Shown here one piece after another: positions 33,069-42,787 of a stretch of 64,000 nucleotides of DNA. Position numbers and translations under genes: made by a program. The notes beneath the pieces were generated by a model, which saw nothing but the letters and a program-made list of their open reading frames with translations, made no database searches and was not told where the DNA came from. Origin of the DNA: Bacillota bacterium (lineage in GTDB: Bacteria; Bacillota; Clostridia; Lachnospirales; Lachnospiraceae); the NCBI GenBank assembly GCA_023410575.1, contig JAEYPP010000031.1, forward strand, positions 12,148-76,147. The letters are read 5' to 3'. The first letter of the stretch is position 1. Every line of letters begins with the position of its first letter.

Positions 33069-36000
33069 ATGGATCGATACAAAAATCAAGATATGGAGGT
33101 TTTGGTCGAAAGGGCAAAGGAATTGGAATGTTTCTACTTAGTAGATGAAGCACTCACTATCCCTTCACTTGCAGATAGTTTATTAAAAGTCACAGCAGTA
33201 ACACCAGTCGGGTTTCATGATTACAAACAGTGCTCGGTTTACATTGAATTAGATGGCAAAATGTATGCTACCCAGCCAATGATAACGGATGGTCATACAT
33301 TACAATCTGAGATTATACTTAATGAAGCTTCTCGTGGATATATTAAAGCAATGTATCCAAAGCATATTACTTTTGTTAATGACCCAATCTTTCTTCCAGA
33401 AGAGCAGAGATTACTCGACTCCGTTGCGAATCGTATTGCAGATCGACTTTATAAAGATAATATTCAACCAAAAAGTAGAATCCGTGGTGATTGGGAAGCA
33501 ATCGTTACTTTATTACAGAATACAGATCAAGAGATGCTTCTTTATGTATGTGAAAAAATGCTTGCCCATCTCGTCCGTACGAGTCCTAATCTGGTGAGTG
33601 ACATATTTAGTACAATGGGCTGGGAAAAGTATCGACTTCACGGAGAAATTAATTTCCCATTGGAAACAATACCAGCTTTTGATGTAACACGTTTGAGTCA
33701 GCGACTATTCTCTTATGCCAGCTCCTGCCTCGAAGACGACAGCATCTATAAATTTATCAACTTATGGATTTATCAAGGGAAAACATATGAACTTATTAAA
33801 AAAATAGATAGAAAAGATGCTGACGTAAAAGATATTATCCATGCCCTGTCGCAATATATGAATGCAGTGAAGGGTAATGAGATGGTGAGTGAAGCGACAA
33901 AGAGATGGCTGACGGTAGAATTAATCCAGAGATTTTTAACGGATAAACCATCATTAATCGCGAATGCTCAAAAATATATATCAGTGGAGGCACTTTGCAA
34001 TCTTCTTAATAGTGTCATCTGTTCTCCGAAAAGTATTGGAAAAATCGGAGGAAAGGGTACAGGCTTCTTCATTGCAAATCAGATCATAGCGTCTCATATA
34101 AAAGAGCATCCAGATTTTGCTAATGTAAAAGTTCCTAGAACTTGGTATATCTCCTCGGATGAATTATCTAATCTGATTGCGCGTAATGGATTAGATGAAT
34201 TAAACGAACATAAGTATCGAGACATTCTTGAGATTAGAACAAGTTATCCTAGAATTATTCAGATGCTTAAAAATTCGCAATTTTCATCGTATATCCTAAA
34301 TGAATTTGGACAGATATTAGATAGCTGTACCGACCGACCATTAATTATTCGCTCCTCTAGTTTACTAGAAGACCAAATAGATACTTCCTTTTCGGGCAAA
34401 TATAAAAGCCTCTTTATAACGAATGTTGGTACGAAGGAAGAAAGACAGCAGCAGCTAGTAGAAGGCGTGCTGGAAGTTTATGCTTCCTTATTCAATCCAG
34501 ACTCCATCCAATATCGAAAAGAACGAAAACTTATTGACTGTTCCGAACAGATGGGTATCATGATTCAAGAAGTAGTTGGAACTAGAGTGGGGCCTTATTT
34601 CTTTCCACTCTATGCAGGGGTTGCTTTTAGTAATAATGAGCTTCGATGGTCTCCTAGAATAAAGCGAGAAGATGGTTTATTACGAATGGTAATGGGATTA
34701 GGAACTAGAGCTGTGGATCGAATTGGAGATGATTATCCAATCTTAGTATCTCCTGGACAGCCAAACCTTTTAGTAAACCATACAGCTTTTGATTTATTAA
34801 GATACTCGCCTCAAATGATGGATGTCTTAGATGTAGAAAATAATCGTTTTTTAACTTTACCGATTTCTGATGTAATGAAACAATATGGAAGTCAAATTCC
34901 TCATGTTAATTATGTAGCTTCTGCATTAAAAGAAGATTTAATTGTTGGTGTTAATTCGTTGATGACAGATTTTAAATCAGATGAGATTGTCATTACCTTT
35001 CATCATTTAATAAAAAATACACCAATGGTAAAACAAATGCAGTCGATCTTACTCTTGCTAAAGGAAAAACTAGGGTATCCTGTGGATGTTGAATTTGCCA
35101 GTGATGGGGATAATATATACTTGCTGCAATGCCGTCCACAAAGTAGGAATTATGACGATAAGGCAGTCGCAATTCCTCCAAACATTGCTTATCAAAAAAC
35201 GATATTTACAGCGAATAAGTATATTTCTAATGGTAAGGTAACTTCAGTTAAAACAGTAGTCTATGTGGATCCATTAGAGTATAGAGAACTAGAGAAGTAT
35301 GAAGATTTAGTCAATGTAGCATATGCAATTAGCCAGCTAAACAGTATTCTTCCTCGTAAAAGCTTTATATTAATGGGACCAGGACGGTGGGGAAGCCGAG
35401 GAGATATTAAGTTAGGAGTTCCAGTAGCTTATTCTGATATCAATAATACTGCTATGTTAATTGAAATTGCTATGGAGAAGTCAAAATTTCAGCCTGAACT
35501 TTCCTTTGGTACTCATTTCTTTCAAGATTTGGTCGAAGAAAATATTAAGTATCTTCCACTCTACCCAGAAGATCATCAAGTTATTTTTAATCAATCATTT
35601 TTTTCTAACAGTAGAAATTCTCTAGGAGATATCGTTCCTTCCTATGCTTATTTAAGTAATGTGATTAAAGTAATTCAAGTGGAAGAGACTTTTTTTGATC
35701 AAGAATTGGTTATATTAATGAGTGCTGATTTAGAAAAAGCGATAGCCTATCTAGAATCTCCAACAAAACATGCAAGTGCAGGCAATTTAGAACAAGAAAT
35801 GGAGAACTTAGTAGAAGATCAGGAAGACTATGGCTGGAAATGGCGTCATTATATGGCAGAACAAATAGCAGCGACAATGGATATGGAGTGTTTAGGAGTA
35901 AAGGGAATTTATCTATTCGGAAGTACAAATAACTGTTCTGCAAGATGTAACAGTGACATTGACTTGATTATTCACATTGATGGTGAGGAAGAAAAGAGAG

Positions 36001-36194
36001 AGAGATTATCAGACTGGCTTCAAGGATGGAGTATGGCTTTATCACAGATGAATTATCTCAAAACAGGCTATCAGTCCAATGGTTTACTTGATGTTCATTA
36101 TGTGACAGATCAAGATATTCTTAACAAAACATCATATGCAGTAAAAATTAGCTCAATTTATGACCCTGTATTACCGCTTCGTATTCGCCAATAG
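33069..36194 (+). CDS. PEP/pyruvate dikinase-like ATP-grasp protein fused to a nucleotidyltransferase domain
   Basis: A 1041-residue protein. Residues 1-110 form a mixed domain I do not recognise, 110-320 are helical. From about 325 a dikinase N-terminal-type ATP-grasp domain starts with IGGKGTGFFIANQ and continues with LIIRSSSLLEDQ, FSGKYKSLF and ends with IYLLQCRPQSR (about 680-690). A further conserved block has LMGPGRWGSRGDI (about 768). Residues about 945-1041 are a minimal nucleotidyltransferase with YLFGSTNNC and NSDIDLIIHID, the GS and DxD metal motifs. The phosphohistidine domain (TSHA motif) and the PEP barrel of true dikinases are absent. The ATG at 33069 is 8 bases after AAGGAG. 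The reaction is unknown; phosphoryl transfer to a protein or metabolite is inference. Confidence 0.85.
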   Translation: MDRYKNQDMEVLVERAKELECFYLVDEALTIPSLADSLLKVTAVTPVGFHDYKQCSVYIELDGKMYATQPMITDGHTLQSEIILNEASRGYIKAMYPKHITFVNDPIFLPEEQRLLDSVANRIADRLYKDNIQPKSRIRGDWEAIVTLLQNTDQEMLLYVCEKMLAHLVRTSPNLVSDIFSTMGWEKYRLHGEINFPLETIPAFDVTRLSQRLFSYASSCLEDDSIYKFINLWIYQGKTYELIKKIDRKDADVKDIIHALSQYMNAVKGNEMVSEATKRWLTVELIQRFLTDKPSLIANAQKYISVEALCNLLNSVICSPKSIGKIGGKGTGFFIANQIIASHIKEHPDFANVKVPRTWYISSDELSNLIARNGLDELNEHKYRDILEIRTSYPRIIQMLKNSQFSSYILNEFGQILDSCTDRPLIIRSSSLLEDQIDTSFSGKYKSLFITNVGTKEERQQQLVEGVLEVYASLFNPDSIQYRKERKLIDCSEQMGIMIQEVVGTRVGPYFFPLYAGVAFSNNELRWSPRIKREDGLLRMVMGLGTRAVDRIGDDYPILVSPGQPNLLVNHTAFDLLRYSPQMMDVLDVENNRFLTLPISDVMKQYGSQIPHVNYVASALKEDLIVGVNSLMTDFKSDEIVITFHHLIKNTPMVKQMQSILLLLKEKLGYPVDVEFASDGDNIYLLQCRPQSRNYDDKAVAIPPNIAYQKTIFTANKYISNGKVTSVKTVVYVDPLEYRELEKYEDLVNVAYAISQLNSILPRKSFILMGPGRWGSRGDIKLGVPVAYSDINNTAMLIEIAMEKSKFQPELSFGTHFFQDLVEENIKYLPLYPEDHQVIFNQSFFSNSRNSLGDIVPSYAYLSNVIKVIQVEETFFDQELVILMSADLEKAIAYLESPTKHASAGNLEQEMENLVEDQEDYGWKWRHYMAEQIAATMDMECLGVKGIYLFGSTNNCSARCNSDIDLIIHIDGEEEKRERLSDWLQGWSMALSQMNYLKTGYQSNGLLDVHYVTDQDILNKTSYAVKISSIYDPVLPLRIRQ

Positions 36195-36210
36195 AGAAAG
36201 AAGTCATGAC

Positions 36211-36412
36211 GTCATTTTGCACAAAGGAAATGTTAGGAGTATGGGATGGCAAATATAATTTATACGCAACACGCTTTCGCTTGAATGAAGTTCGTAACGG
36301 TACATAAGGGCCTAAAATACAGGCCCTAAGTACCGACGACTTCATAACAGTATGCTCCTAAATTATATTTGTCATCCCATTTTTTGGCGAGTCTATTTAT
36401 GTGCAAAATGAC
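36211..36412. repeat. R1 long palindromic repeat, copy b
   Basis: GTCATTTTGCAC (36211-36222) pairs with GTGCAAAATGAC (36401-36412). The inner arm GGGATGGCAAATATAATTTA pairs with TAAATTATATTTGTCATCCC, with single mismatches. The core is nearly identical to copy a, but this arm has no similarity to the arm of copy a. Confidence 0.85.
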
Positions 36413-36453
36413 AAGTGAAGTTATGAAAAAGTCCTTAAGAAAGAAGTCAGACG

Positions 36454-36650
36454 TCATTTTGCACAAGGAAATGTATTGAGTATGGGATGAAAAATATAAT
36501 TTATAGGCAACACGCTTTCGCTTGAATGAAGTACGTAGCGGTACATAAGGGCCTAAAATACAGGCCCTAAGTACCGACGACTTCATAACAGTATGCGCCT
36601 AAATTATATTTGGCATCCCATTGTCAGTAAGTCTATTTACGTGTAAAATG
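36454..36650. repeat. R1 long palindromic repeat, copy c
   Basis: A tandem neighbour of copy b at a period of 241 bases. The ends are CATTTTGCAC and GTGTAAAATG, and the arms pair as in copy b with several changes. The region between the copies (GAAGTTATGAAAAAGTCCTT) also recurs downstream of copy c in changed form. Confidence 0.85.
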
Positions 36651-36741
36651 AGGAATGAAGTTATAGAAAAGTACTTTTATGGAATCAGAGGGTTCATCAA
36701 TTCATAAATTAGAATAGTAGGTATATGAGAGGAAAAAAGTA

Positions 36742-37329
36742 ATGGGAATTATTGAATTACTATTTCTTGCAGTCGGATTATCAATGGATGCATTTGCTGT
36801 ATCTATATGCAAGGGATTAGCAATGAAAAAAATTGATTTGAAAAAGGCTGCAATTTGCGGGATATGGTTTGGTGGATTCCAGGCATTAATGCCAATGATT
36901 GGTTATCTGTTAGGTTCACAGTTTGCTGGATATGTTACTTCATTTACACCTTGGATTGCATTTATCTTACTATCATTGATTGGTGGCAATATGATAAAAG
37001 AGGCCTTTTCCAAAGAGGAAGAATGTGTGTGTGTGAAACTCGATGGAAAGACAATGTTTATCATGGCAGTTGCCACAAGTATTGATGCCCTTGCAGTAGG
37101 TGTTACCTTTGCGTGTGTTCCTGTTCAAGTAGTTACAACCTTAAATACCATGCTAAATACGGTAATAGCGGTATGCATGATAGGAATTATAACCTTTATC
37201 TTATCTTGTTTTGGTGTTAAGGTTGGAAATGTATTTGGCACAAAATATGAGAAGAAAGCAGAGTTAGCTGGTGGAATCATTCTAATTTGTCTGGGGTTGA
37301 AGATATTAATAGAATTCCTTCTTTCATAA
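36742..37329 (+). CDS. mntP: Manganese efflux pump MntP
   Basis: A 195-residue protein with six membrane segments, the exact size of MntP (YebN, DUF204). The two internal repeats carry the conserved acidic motifs LSMDAFAVSICKG (about residue 14) and SIDALAVGVTFAC (about 115). It exports manganese ions. An ATGAGAGGAAAAAAGT lies before the ATG. No yybP-ykoY manganese riboswitch is visible upstream; instead two R1 repeats fill the gap. Confidence 0.93.
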   Translation: MGIIELLFLAVGLSMDAFAVSICKGLAMKKIDLKKAAICGIWFGGFQALMPMIGYLLGSQFAGYVTSFTPWIAFILLSLIGGNMIKEAFSKEEECVCVKLDGKTMFIMAVATSIDALAVGVTFACVPVQVVTTLNTMLNTVIAVCMIGIITFILSCFGVKVGNVFGTKYEKKAELAGGIILICLGLKILIEFLLS

Positions 37330-37375
37330 TTTGCTCCACAGAGGATGTGTAACTAGGATTAACATATTTAATTGT

Positions 37376-37540
37376 CTGTCGCACAAAGGGCAGTATGAAT
37401 AAAGAATGAAGGGTGATGGTATATTTTCGCTGTAGCGCGATGGAAACAAGCCCCACAAAGTGCGTGTGGGGACTTGTCAGGCACTCCGAAAAATACCATC
37501 GCCCTTCATTCTTTTATACAATATTCAGCTTGTGCGACAG
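37376..37540. repeat. R2 structured repeat, copy b
   Basis: CTGTCGCACAA (37376-37386) pairs with TTGTGCGACAG (37530-37540); GAATGAAGGGTGATGGTAT pairs with ATACCATCGCCCTTCATTC. The core is the reverse complement of copy a: ACAAGTCCCCACA/TGTGGGGCTTGT hairpin with TTTTCGCTGTAGC and GCACTCCGAAAAA flanks. It is larger than copy a because of an extra outer arm. Confidence 0.75.
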
Positions 37541-37629
37541 TCCCATCTTATAACATATAAAAATATATTGTATGTTATGGGATTGAATGATACTATAATC
37601 TGGTAGAAAATAATAGCGAGGTAGAATCA

Positions 37630-38025
37630 ATGACAGGAAATCAACTTAAGATTACATATAAGATTTTTTTAGAAGCAGAAGATATTAAGGGAAGTAGAAT
37701 CCTTTCCACAAAAACATTTGTGACCAATTTTTTTAGAAACTGTAAAAATGTATATCTTAATCATATTAATATAGAAGATGAATGTGATCTTGAAGAATAT
37801 ATTCTTCGCCTTTATGTCGACCAAGTAATTGAAGAAGAATGTAGATGTATGAAAGACGCAGAGAATTTTATCACTGATATGGCAGAATTTTTGGATCGAC
37901 TTGCGCAAGCCCAATCATTTTTGGATATCGAAGGCAATTTTACGATTGAGTATCAAGGCAATAAAGATGCTTATCAGTTTAAGTCTGAAGAAGGTCAAAA
38001 CTACTGTGAGTTTATGATAATATAG
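37630..38025 (+). CDS. Hypothetical protein
   Basis: A 131-residue acidic, soluble protein (many Asp and Glu) with no membrane segment and no family I recognise. It has a beta-rich N-terminus (LKITYKIFLEAED) and a C-terminal helix-plus-strand with DIEGNFTIEYQG. GAGGT lies about 8 bases before the ATG. A TATAAT at 37594-37599 gives it a possible promoter of its own. It may be co-transcribed with the cupin gene 47 bases downstream. Confidence 0.7.
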   Translation: MTGNQLKITYKIFLEAEDIKGSRILSTKTFVTNFFRNCKNVYLNHINIEDECDLEEYILRLYVDQVIEEECRCMKDAENFITDMAEFLDRLAQAQSFLDIEGNFTIEYQGNKDAYQFKSEEGQNYCEFMII

Positions 38026-38072
38026 GGAAGTAAGTAGAGGTAATAACAAAGAGGAAAAAGGAGTTGGTGTTC

Positions 38073-38402
38073 ATGATACTTGGTTTTAAGGAAATGCCAT
38101 TAACAATATTGAAGAATTTTTATGATGGGGAGAAAGAACTTTCCGCTCATATGTATCGCGATGAGAAAAATAAAATTTTATTAGGAACGCTTGAGACAGG
38201 AGCTTCCATTGGCTTACATACTCATGAGACAAGCAGTGAAATCATTTACTTTGTACAGGGAACTGGCAAGGTGATTTGTGATGGAGTAGAGGAAAAAGTC
38301 AGCGCGGGTTTATGCCATTATTGCCCGAAGGGACATACACATAGTCTGATTAACGATAGTGAGGAAGATTTAGTATTTTTTGCAGTTGTTCCAGAACAAT
38401 AA
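38073..38402 (+). CDS. Cupin-domain protein
   Basis: A 109-residue single-domain cupin. Motif 1 is GLHTHETSSEIIYFVQGTG (about residues 48-66) with metal-type histidines and glutamate, and motif 2 is CPKGHTHSLIN (about 86-96). Members bind a metal and a small ligand, and include isomerases and sensors; no substrate can be named. The ATG at 38073 is 9 bases after AAGGAG, better than in-frame TTG 38064 or GTG 38067. Confidence 0.85.
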   Translation: MILGFKEMPLTILKNFYDGEKELSAHMYRDEKNKILLGTLETGASIGLHTHETSSEIIYFVQGTGKVICDGVEEKVSAGLCHYCPKGHTHSLINDSEEDLVFFAVVPEQ

Positions 38403-38445
38403 ATCGTAAAAATCGATTCATCTAGTATCATTCATGGAGGTAGCA

Positions 38446-41400
38446 ATGGAGATAGGTCAGTTAAATATATTTCATAAGACAACGACAAGTTGGTTTTCGA
38501 AGTATTTGGGAAAGCCTACAAAAGTGCAGGAAAAAGCTTGGCCAGCCATTGCTAAGGGAGAAGATACGTTAGTTGTAGCTCCTACTGGTACTGGTAAAAC
38601 TTTATCTGCATTTTTAGTATTCATTGATCAGTTAAAAGAAAAGGCAAGGAATGGACAACTAGAGCAAGAGTTACAGGTCATTTATATTTCACCTTTAAAA
38701 TCTCTTGCGGGAGATATACGTGAGAACTTGAAAACTCCATTGGATGGAATACGTGAGGTGGAGAGAGAACAAGGGGAGCAGAGCTATTCCATAGATGTTG
38801 CATTGCGCACAGGTGATACAACCTCAAAGGAACGACGTGATATGTTAAAAAAACCACCACATATACTGATCACAACACCAGAATCTCTCTACTTATTACT
38901 TACAAGTAAATCAGGAAAAGGGTTATTAAAAACAGCAAAAGTCATTATCATTGATGAGATACATGCAATGATTGATACGAAGCGTGGAGCTCATCTGATG
39001 TTATCCATTGCGCGATTAGATATGTTATGTAAAAAGCCTTTACAACGGATAGGGTTATCAGCAACAATAGAGCCAGTGAAACTTGCAGCAAAATACCTAT
39101 CTCCTAAAAAGGTAGCAATTGTAGCTCCAAAGATGAAAAAAGAAGTTAAGCTATTGGTAACAAGCCCTTTAGATTTCGATAATGCAATAGCAAGAAAACC
39201 AATTTGGGAGGAATTGGCACAGAAAGTTTATGATCAGTGTAAAAAATCGAAAAGCGTCATTGCATTTGTGGAAGGAAGAAGATTTGCAGAAAAACTTGCA
39301 TACTATGTCAATCAACTTGGAGGAGAAGGTTTTGCAAGAACTCATCATGGCAGCATGTCAAAGGAACAACGCCAAGAAGTGGAACAAGCACTAAGAAGTG
39401 GCATACTACGACTCTTATGTGCTACTTCCTCGATGGAACTTGGAATTGATGTTGGGGATATTGATCAAGTTTTTCAAGTTGGTTGTCCTCGTACGATTTC
39501 AAGCACACTACAGCGATTAGGTCGTGCAGGTCATAATCCAAATCGTGTTAGTTCCATGCAGATGTTTCCACGTGCCTGTGCAGAGGGGCTATATTGTGGG
39601 ATTACAGCAGAGGTTGCAAGACAAGGCTTAGTAGAAAGTTGCAAGCCACCAAAGCTCTGTTTTGATGTTTTATCTCAACATTTAGTATCTATGGCAACCG
39701 AAGAGGGATATGATGTAGACGATGTAATGCCAATCCTACAAAGGACTTATAGCTTTGCAGATATTACAAAGGATGAGGTAAAAGAAGTTTTATGTATGCT
39801 GGCTGGAGATTATGAGCATAACCGAGACATTCCAGTTCGCCCGAGAATCTTATATGACCGAATTCATGAACACGTTCTTGGGGATGCTTATAGCCGAATG
39901 CTCGCAATTTCAGCAGGTGGAACAATTCCTGACAAAGGGATGTATTCTGTAAAGTCGGAGGACGGTGTTAAACTTGGAGAGTTAGATGAAGAATTCGTAT
40001 TCGAAGCAAGGGTGGGAGAAAGATTCTTGTTGGGTACCTTTGCGTGGAAAATAAGTAAAATTGATAAGGATTCAGTAATTGTGACACCAGCAAGTACAAC
40101 AAATGCAAAATTGCCATTCTGGAAAGGTGAGATGAAGGGAAGGGGTATACAGACAGGGATTGCTTTTGGCTCGATTTTTCGAGAGCTTGGCAAAGCATAT
40201 GAATCAGGTGACTTACTTGAAAAGCTTACGGAATTAGGTTTAGATGATTTCTCTGCAAAGTCTGCAAAAGAGTTTTTGGAGCGTCAACTCCGGTCCACAC
40301 AATTACTTCCAGACGATCAGACAATTGTCATCGAGCATTTTAAAGATGAGACTGGAAACTATCAGATGATGGTGCATTCTGTGTTTGGTCGACAGATTAA
40401 CGAGCCACTTAGTATTTTAGCCAACCAAGCAGCGAAGCGTATCACTGGGCGCAATATCAATCATGTTGCTGATGAAGATGGATTTTTATTATTTCCATAC
40501 GATGGTTTAGATTTACCGGAAGGTATACTCTATCAAATCACTCCATGGAATGCGAAGAAGATTTTAGAAGCAGCATTGCTATCCACACCATTATTTAATA
40601 TGACATTCCGATATAATGCAGGAAGAGCCTTGATGATGGGAGTTAGAAAAGCTTCACGACAGCCATTATGGGTGCAAAGAATGAGAAGTGCGGAAATGCT
40701 AGATTCTTTGATTCATTATGATCAACATCCATTAATGGTGGAAACAAAGAGAGAATGTTTAGAGGATTATTGGGATGTCCCAGGTGTGATTCATTTATTA
40801 AAGAAAATACAAACGGGTGCCATTAAGATACATGAAATAGTCACAGAATTACCATCTCCGATGTCTATACCATTTCGTCAACAAACAGAAGGTTCTATGA
40901 TGTACGATTACGCCCCATCAACGTTAGGAATACAGACATATTCGAAGGAAATGTTAAATGAAGCTGATTTGGTACCGCCAGAGAAAGAAGAATTAGAACG
41001 ATTGACGTTACGAACGAATTTACCACAAGATGAGAACCAATTACACTCATTGTTAATGGCTGAGGGAGATCTTATTGCAGGAGAATTGGAGGTACCGATT
41101 GAATGGCTTGAAGCTTTAGCTCATAAAGAAGTAGCAAATTATATTGAGCCTGGTTTATGGATTGCTGCAGAACACGGACCCTTATATGAGTCGGCCCTTG
41201 CTGGACAAGATCGTGAAGAGTTAAAGCATATCCTTCGAAGAGTATTACGTTACCGAGGGGCACAATCCATGGGAGATTTGGCAGAACGCTATTTGCTATC
41301 AGAGGAAATAATTCAAGCTGTACTCAATGACTTAATTAAAGAACAGCAAGTTATTGAGTCAGATGGAATTTACTATCATGCAAAACTCTATCAACGTGCT

Positions 41401-42570
41401 AGAAAAGAAACGATAAAGAATCGAAGAAAGCAAGTAGTAACCGTTCCAGCTAGTCATTATGCGGCATTATTGGCAAATCATTGTCCACGTTTTGTTCTTG
41501 CAAAAGATAAGCTGGAAGAGGTTGTTTTATCATTATGTGATATATCTCTTTCTATGGATTTATGGGAGAATATCCTATTACCATCCCGTGTAATCGGATA
41601 TCGACCAGAATTATTAGATGCGCTTTTAGCAAAGGGAGTCATCTATTGGAATATGGATTCAAAATCAGAATTGAGCTTTCATCGATATGAAGCAATGGAT
41701 TGGGAAGTGGAATGTATCAATTCAACGGATGAATTAGATGAACAAGAGATGATTGTCTATCAGACATTAAAGACACGAGGCGCGACCTTTTTACAAGGAT
41801 TAAATCATCTACTAGGTGTGTCTTCGCCATATGATACCTTATTAAAACTTGTTGAAAAAGGTCTTGTTCATGCGGATAGTTTTGTGCCAGTACGTCAATA
41901 TCAAAATCGTAAAAAAATCGAGAAAGCGACAGTAAGACAAAGAGTTAATGTAAGAGTCGCTGCACTTACCGCTGGTAGGTGGGAGATTTCTCACCCATTA
42001 AGGGTGTTGGATATGGAAGAACAATTAAATCAGCAATTTGAGAAGGTAGTAGTAATAAGTCGTGAGACAATCCAACCGTTATCTTGGCAAGTTGCTTTAG
42101 AAGTTTTACGTGTATGGGAATATACAGGACGTGTTCGTCGAGGTTACTTTGTTGAGGGTCTATCTGGCATACAATTTATTCGAGAAGAGGATTATTATAA
42201 AGTTTCACTCACATTAAATGAACCGGTAGACAAAATTGTGTGGATGAATGCAATCGATCCAGCACAGCCTTGGGGAAAATGCCTGCCACATAAGGAAGAT
42301 AGAAGTTTTATGAATGTTGCAGGAACTTTTGTGGCTCTAAAAAAGGGAGAACCAATTGCAGTTTTGGAACGACAAGGTAAAACCTTAAGGTGTTTTATAG
42401 ATGATGTGAAGGATGCACTTGAAGAGTTTGTTGTAGGCTTTGAAAGGCGCTGCTTTTTTCCCAATGCAAATCGTCTGATCATCAAAGACTATCCAAAGAT
42501 TGTAGAAGATCAATTGAAGAGTGTTGGATTTATAAAAGAAATTCAAGACTATGTACTATATCGAAAGTAA
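38446..42570 (+). CDS. Lhr-type DEAD/DEAH helicase
   Basis: A 1374-residue superfamily 2 helicase of the Lhr family. Walker A is VVAPTGTGKT (lysine about residue 51), motif II IIDEIHAM (about 170), motif III GLSATI, motif V/VI ATSSMELGIDVGD and QRLGRAGHNPNR near 355. Lhr proteins have a winged helix and a beta-barrel following the helicase core, matching residues 430-900 here, and an extended C-terminal region (900-1374) that is typical of the long form. Known members are 3'-to-5' DNA translocases involved in repair. The ATG at 38446 is 5 bases after GGAGG; a start at 38434 would contain it. Single gene, followed by a terminator. Confidence 0.92.
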   Translation: MEIGQLNIFHKTTTSWFSKYLGKPTKVQEKAWPAIAKGEDTLVVAPTGTGKTLSAFLVFIDQLKEKARNGQLEQELQVIYISPLKSLAGDIRENLKTPLDGIREVEREQGEQSYSIDVALRTGDTTSKERRDMLKKPPHILITTPESLYLLLTSKSGKGLLKTAKVIIIDEIHAMIDTKRGAHLMLSIARLDMLCKKPLQRIGLSATIEPVKLAAKYLSPKKVAIVAPKMKKEVKLLVTSPLDFDNAIARKPIWEELAQKVYDQCKKSKSVIAFVEGRRFAEKLAYYVNQLGGEGFARTHHGSMSKEQRQEVEQALRSGILRLLCATSSMELGIDVGDIDQVFQVGCPRTISSTLQRLGRAGHNPNRVSSMQMFPRACAEGLYCGITAEVARQGLVESCKPPKLCFDVLSQHLVSMATEEGYDVDDVMPILQRTYSFADITKDEVKEVLCMLAGDYEHNRDIPVRPRILYDRIHEHVLGDAYSRMLAISAGGTIPDKGMYSVKSEDGVKLGELDEEFVFEARVGERFLLGTFAWKISKIDKDSVIVTPASTTNAKLPFWKGEMKGRGIQTGIAFGSIFRELGKAYESGDLLEKLTELGLDDFSAKSAKEFLERQLRSTQLLPDDQTIVIEHFKDETGNYQMMVHSVFGRQINEPLSILANQAAKRITGRNINHVADEDGFLLFPYDGLDLPEGILYQITPWNAKKILEAALLSTPLFNMTFRYNAGRALMMGVRKASRQPLWVQRMRSAEMLDSLIHYDQHPLMVETKRECLEDYWDVPGVIHLLKKIQTGAIKIHEIVTELPSPMSIPFRQQTEGSMMYDYAPSTLGIQTYSKEMLNEADLVPPEKEELERLTLRTNLPQDENQLHSLLMAEGDLIAGELEVPIEWLEALAHKEVANYIEPGLWIAAEHGPLYESALAGQDREELKHILRRVLRYRGAQSMGDLAERYLLSEEIIQAVLNDLIKEQQVIESDGIYYHAKLYQRARKETIKNRRKQVVTVPASHYAALLANHCPRFVLAKDKLEEVVLSLCDISLSMDLWENILLPSRVIGYRPELLDALLAKGVIYWNMDSKSELSFHRYEAMDWEVECINSTDELDEQEMIVYQTLKTRGATFLQGLNHLLGVSSPYDTLLKLVEKGLVHADSFVPVRQYQNRKKIEKATVRQRVNVRVAALTAGRWEISHPLRVLDMEEQLNQQFEKVVVISRETIQPLSWQVALEVLRVWEYTGRVRRGYFVEGLSGIQFIREEDYYKVSLTLNEPVDKIVWMNAIDPAQPWGKCLPHKEDRSFMNVAGTFVALKKGEPIAVLERQGKTLRCFIDDVKDALEEFVVGFERRCFFPNANRLIIKDYPKIVEDQLKSVGFIKEIQDYVLYRK

Positions 42571-42581
42571 AACTTATTTTT

Positions 42582-42617
42582 GAAGGGGGTTGTTGCATTA
42601 TGCAATAGTCCCTTTTT
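42582..42617 (+). terminator. Intrinsic terminator of the helicase gene
   Basis: AAGGG(GG)TTGTTGCAT and ATGCAATAGTCCCTT form an imperfect stem followed by TTTT. Confidence 0.75.
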
Positions 42618-42655
42618 ATATGATTAGAAAATTTAATTAATTTTAATAACATGTA

Positions 42656-42684
42656 TTGACATGGAGAAAAATGTATGTTTTAAT
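42656..42684 (+). promoter_or_regulatory. Predicted promoter of cysK
   Basis: TTGACA (42656-42661) and TTTAAT (42679-42684) are 17 bases apart, leaving a leader of about 95 bases before the start codon at 42788. Confidence 0.55.
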
Positions 42685-42787
42685 TATATCATATAAAACA
42701 TATAACATTAGTAGGAATTATTACAAAGCAAATAGTAAATGTACATCTTAGTTGAGTGAATGAATTAGATAAGAAAGGAAGATAGAT

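Noticed and set aside
36211..36650. An insertion sequence
   Set aside because: The repeats carry no transposase gene; they could be non-autonomous, but no target duplication is clear.
36195..36741. A yybP-ykoY manganese riboswitch before mntP
   Set aside because: The gap is filled by two R1 repeats and shows none of the conserved riboswitch bases.
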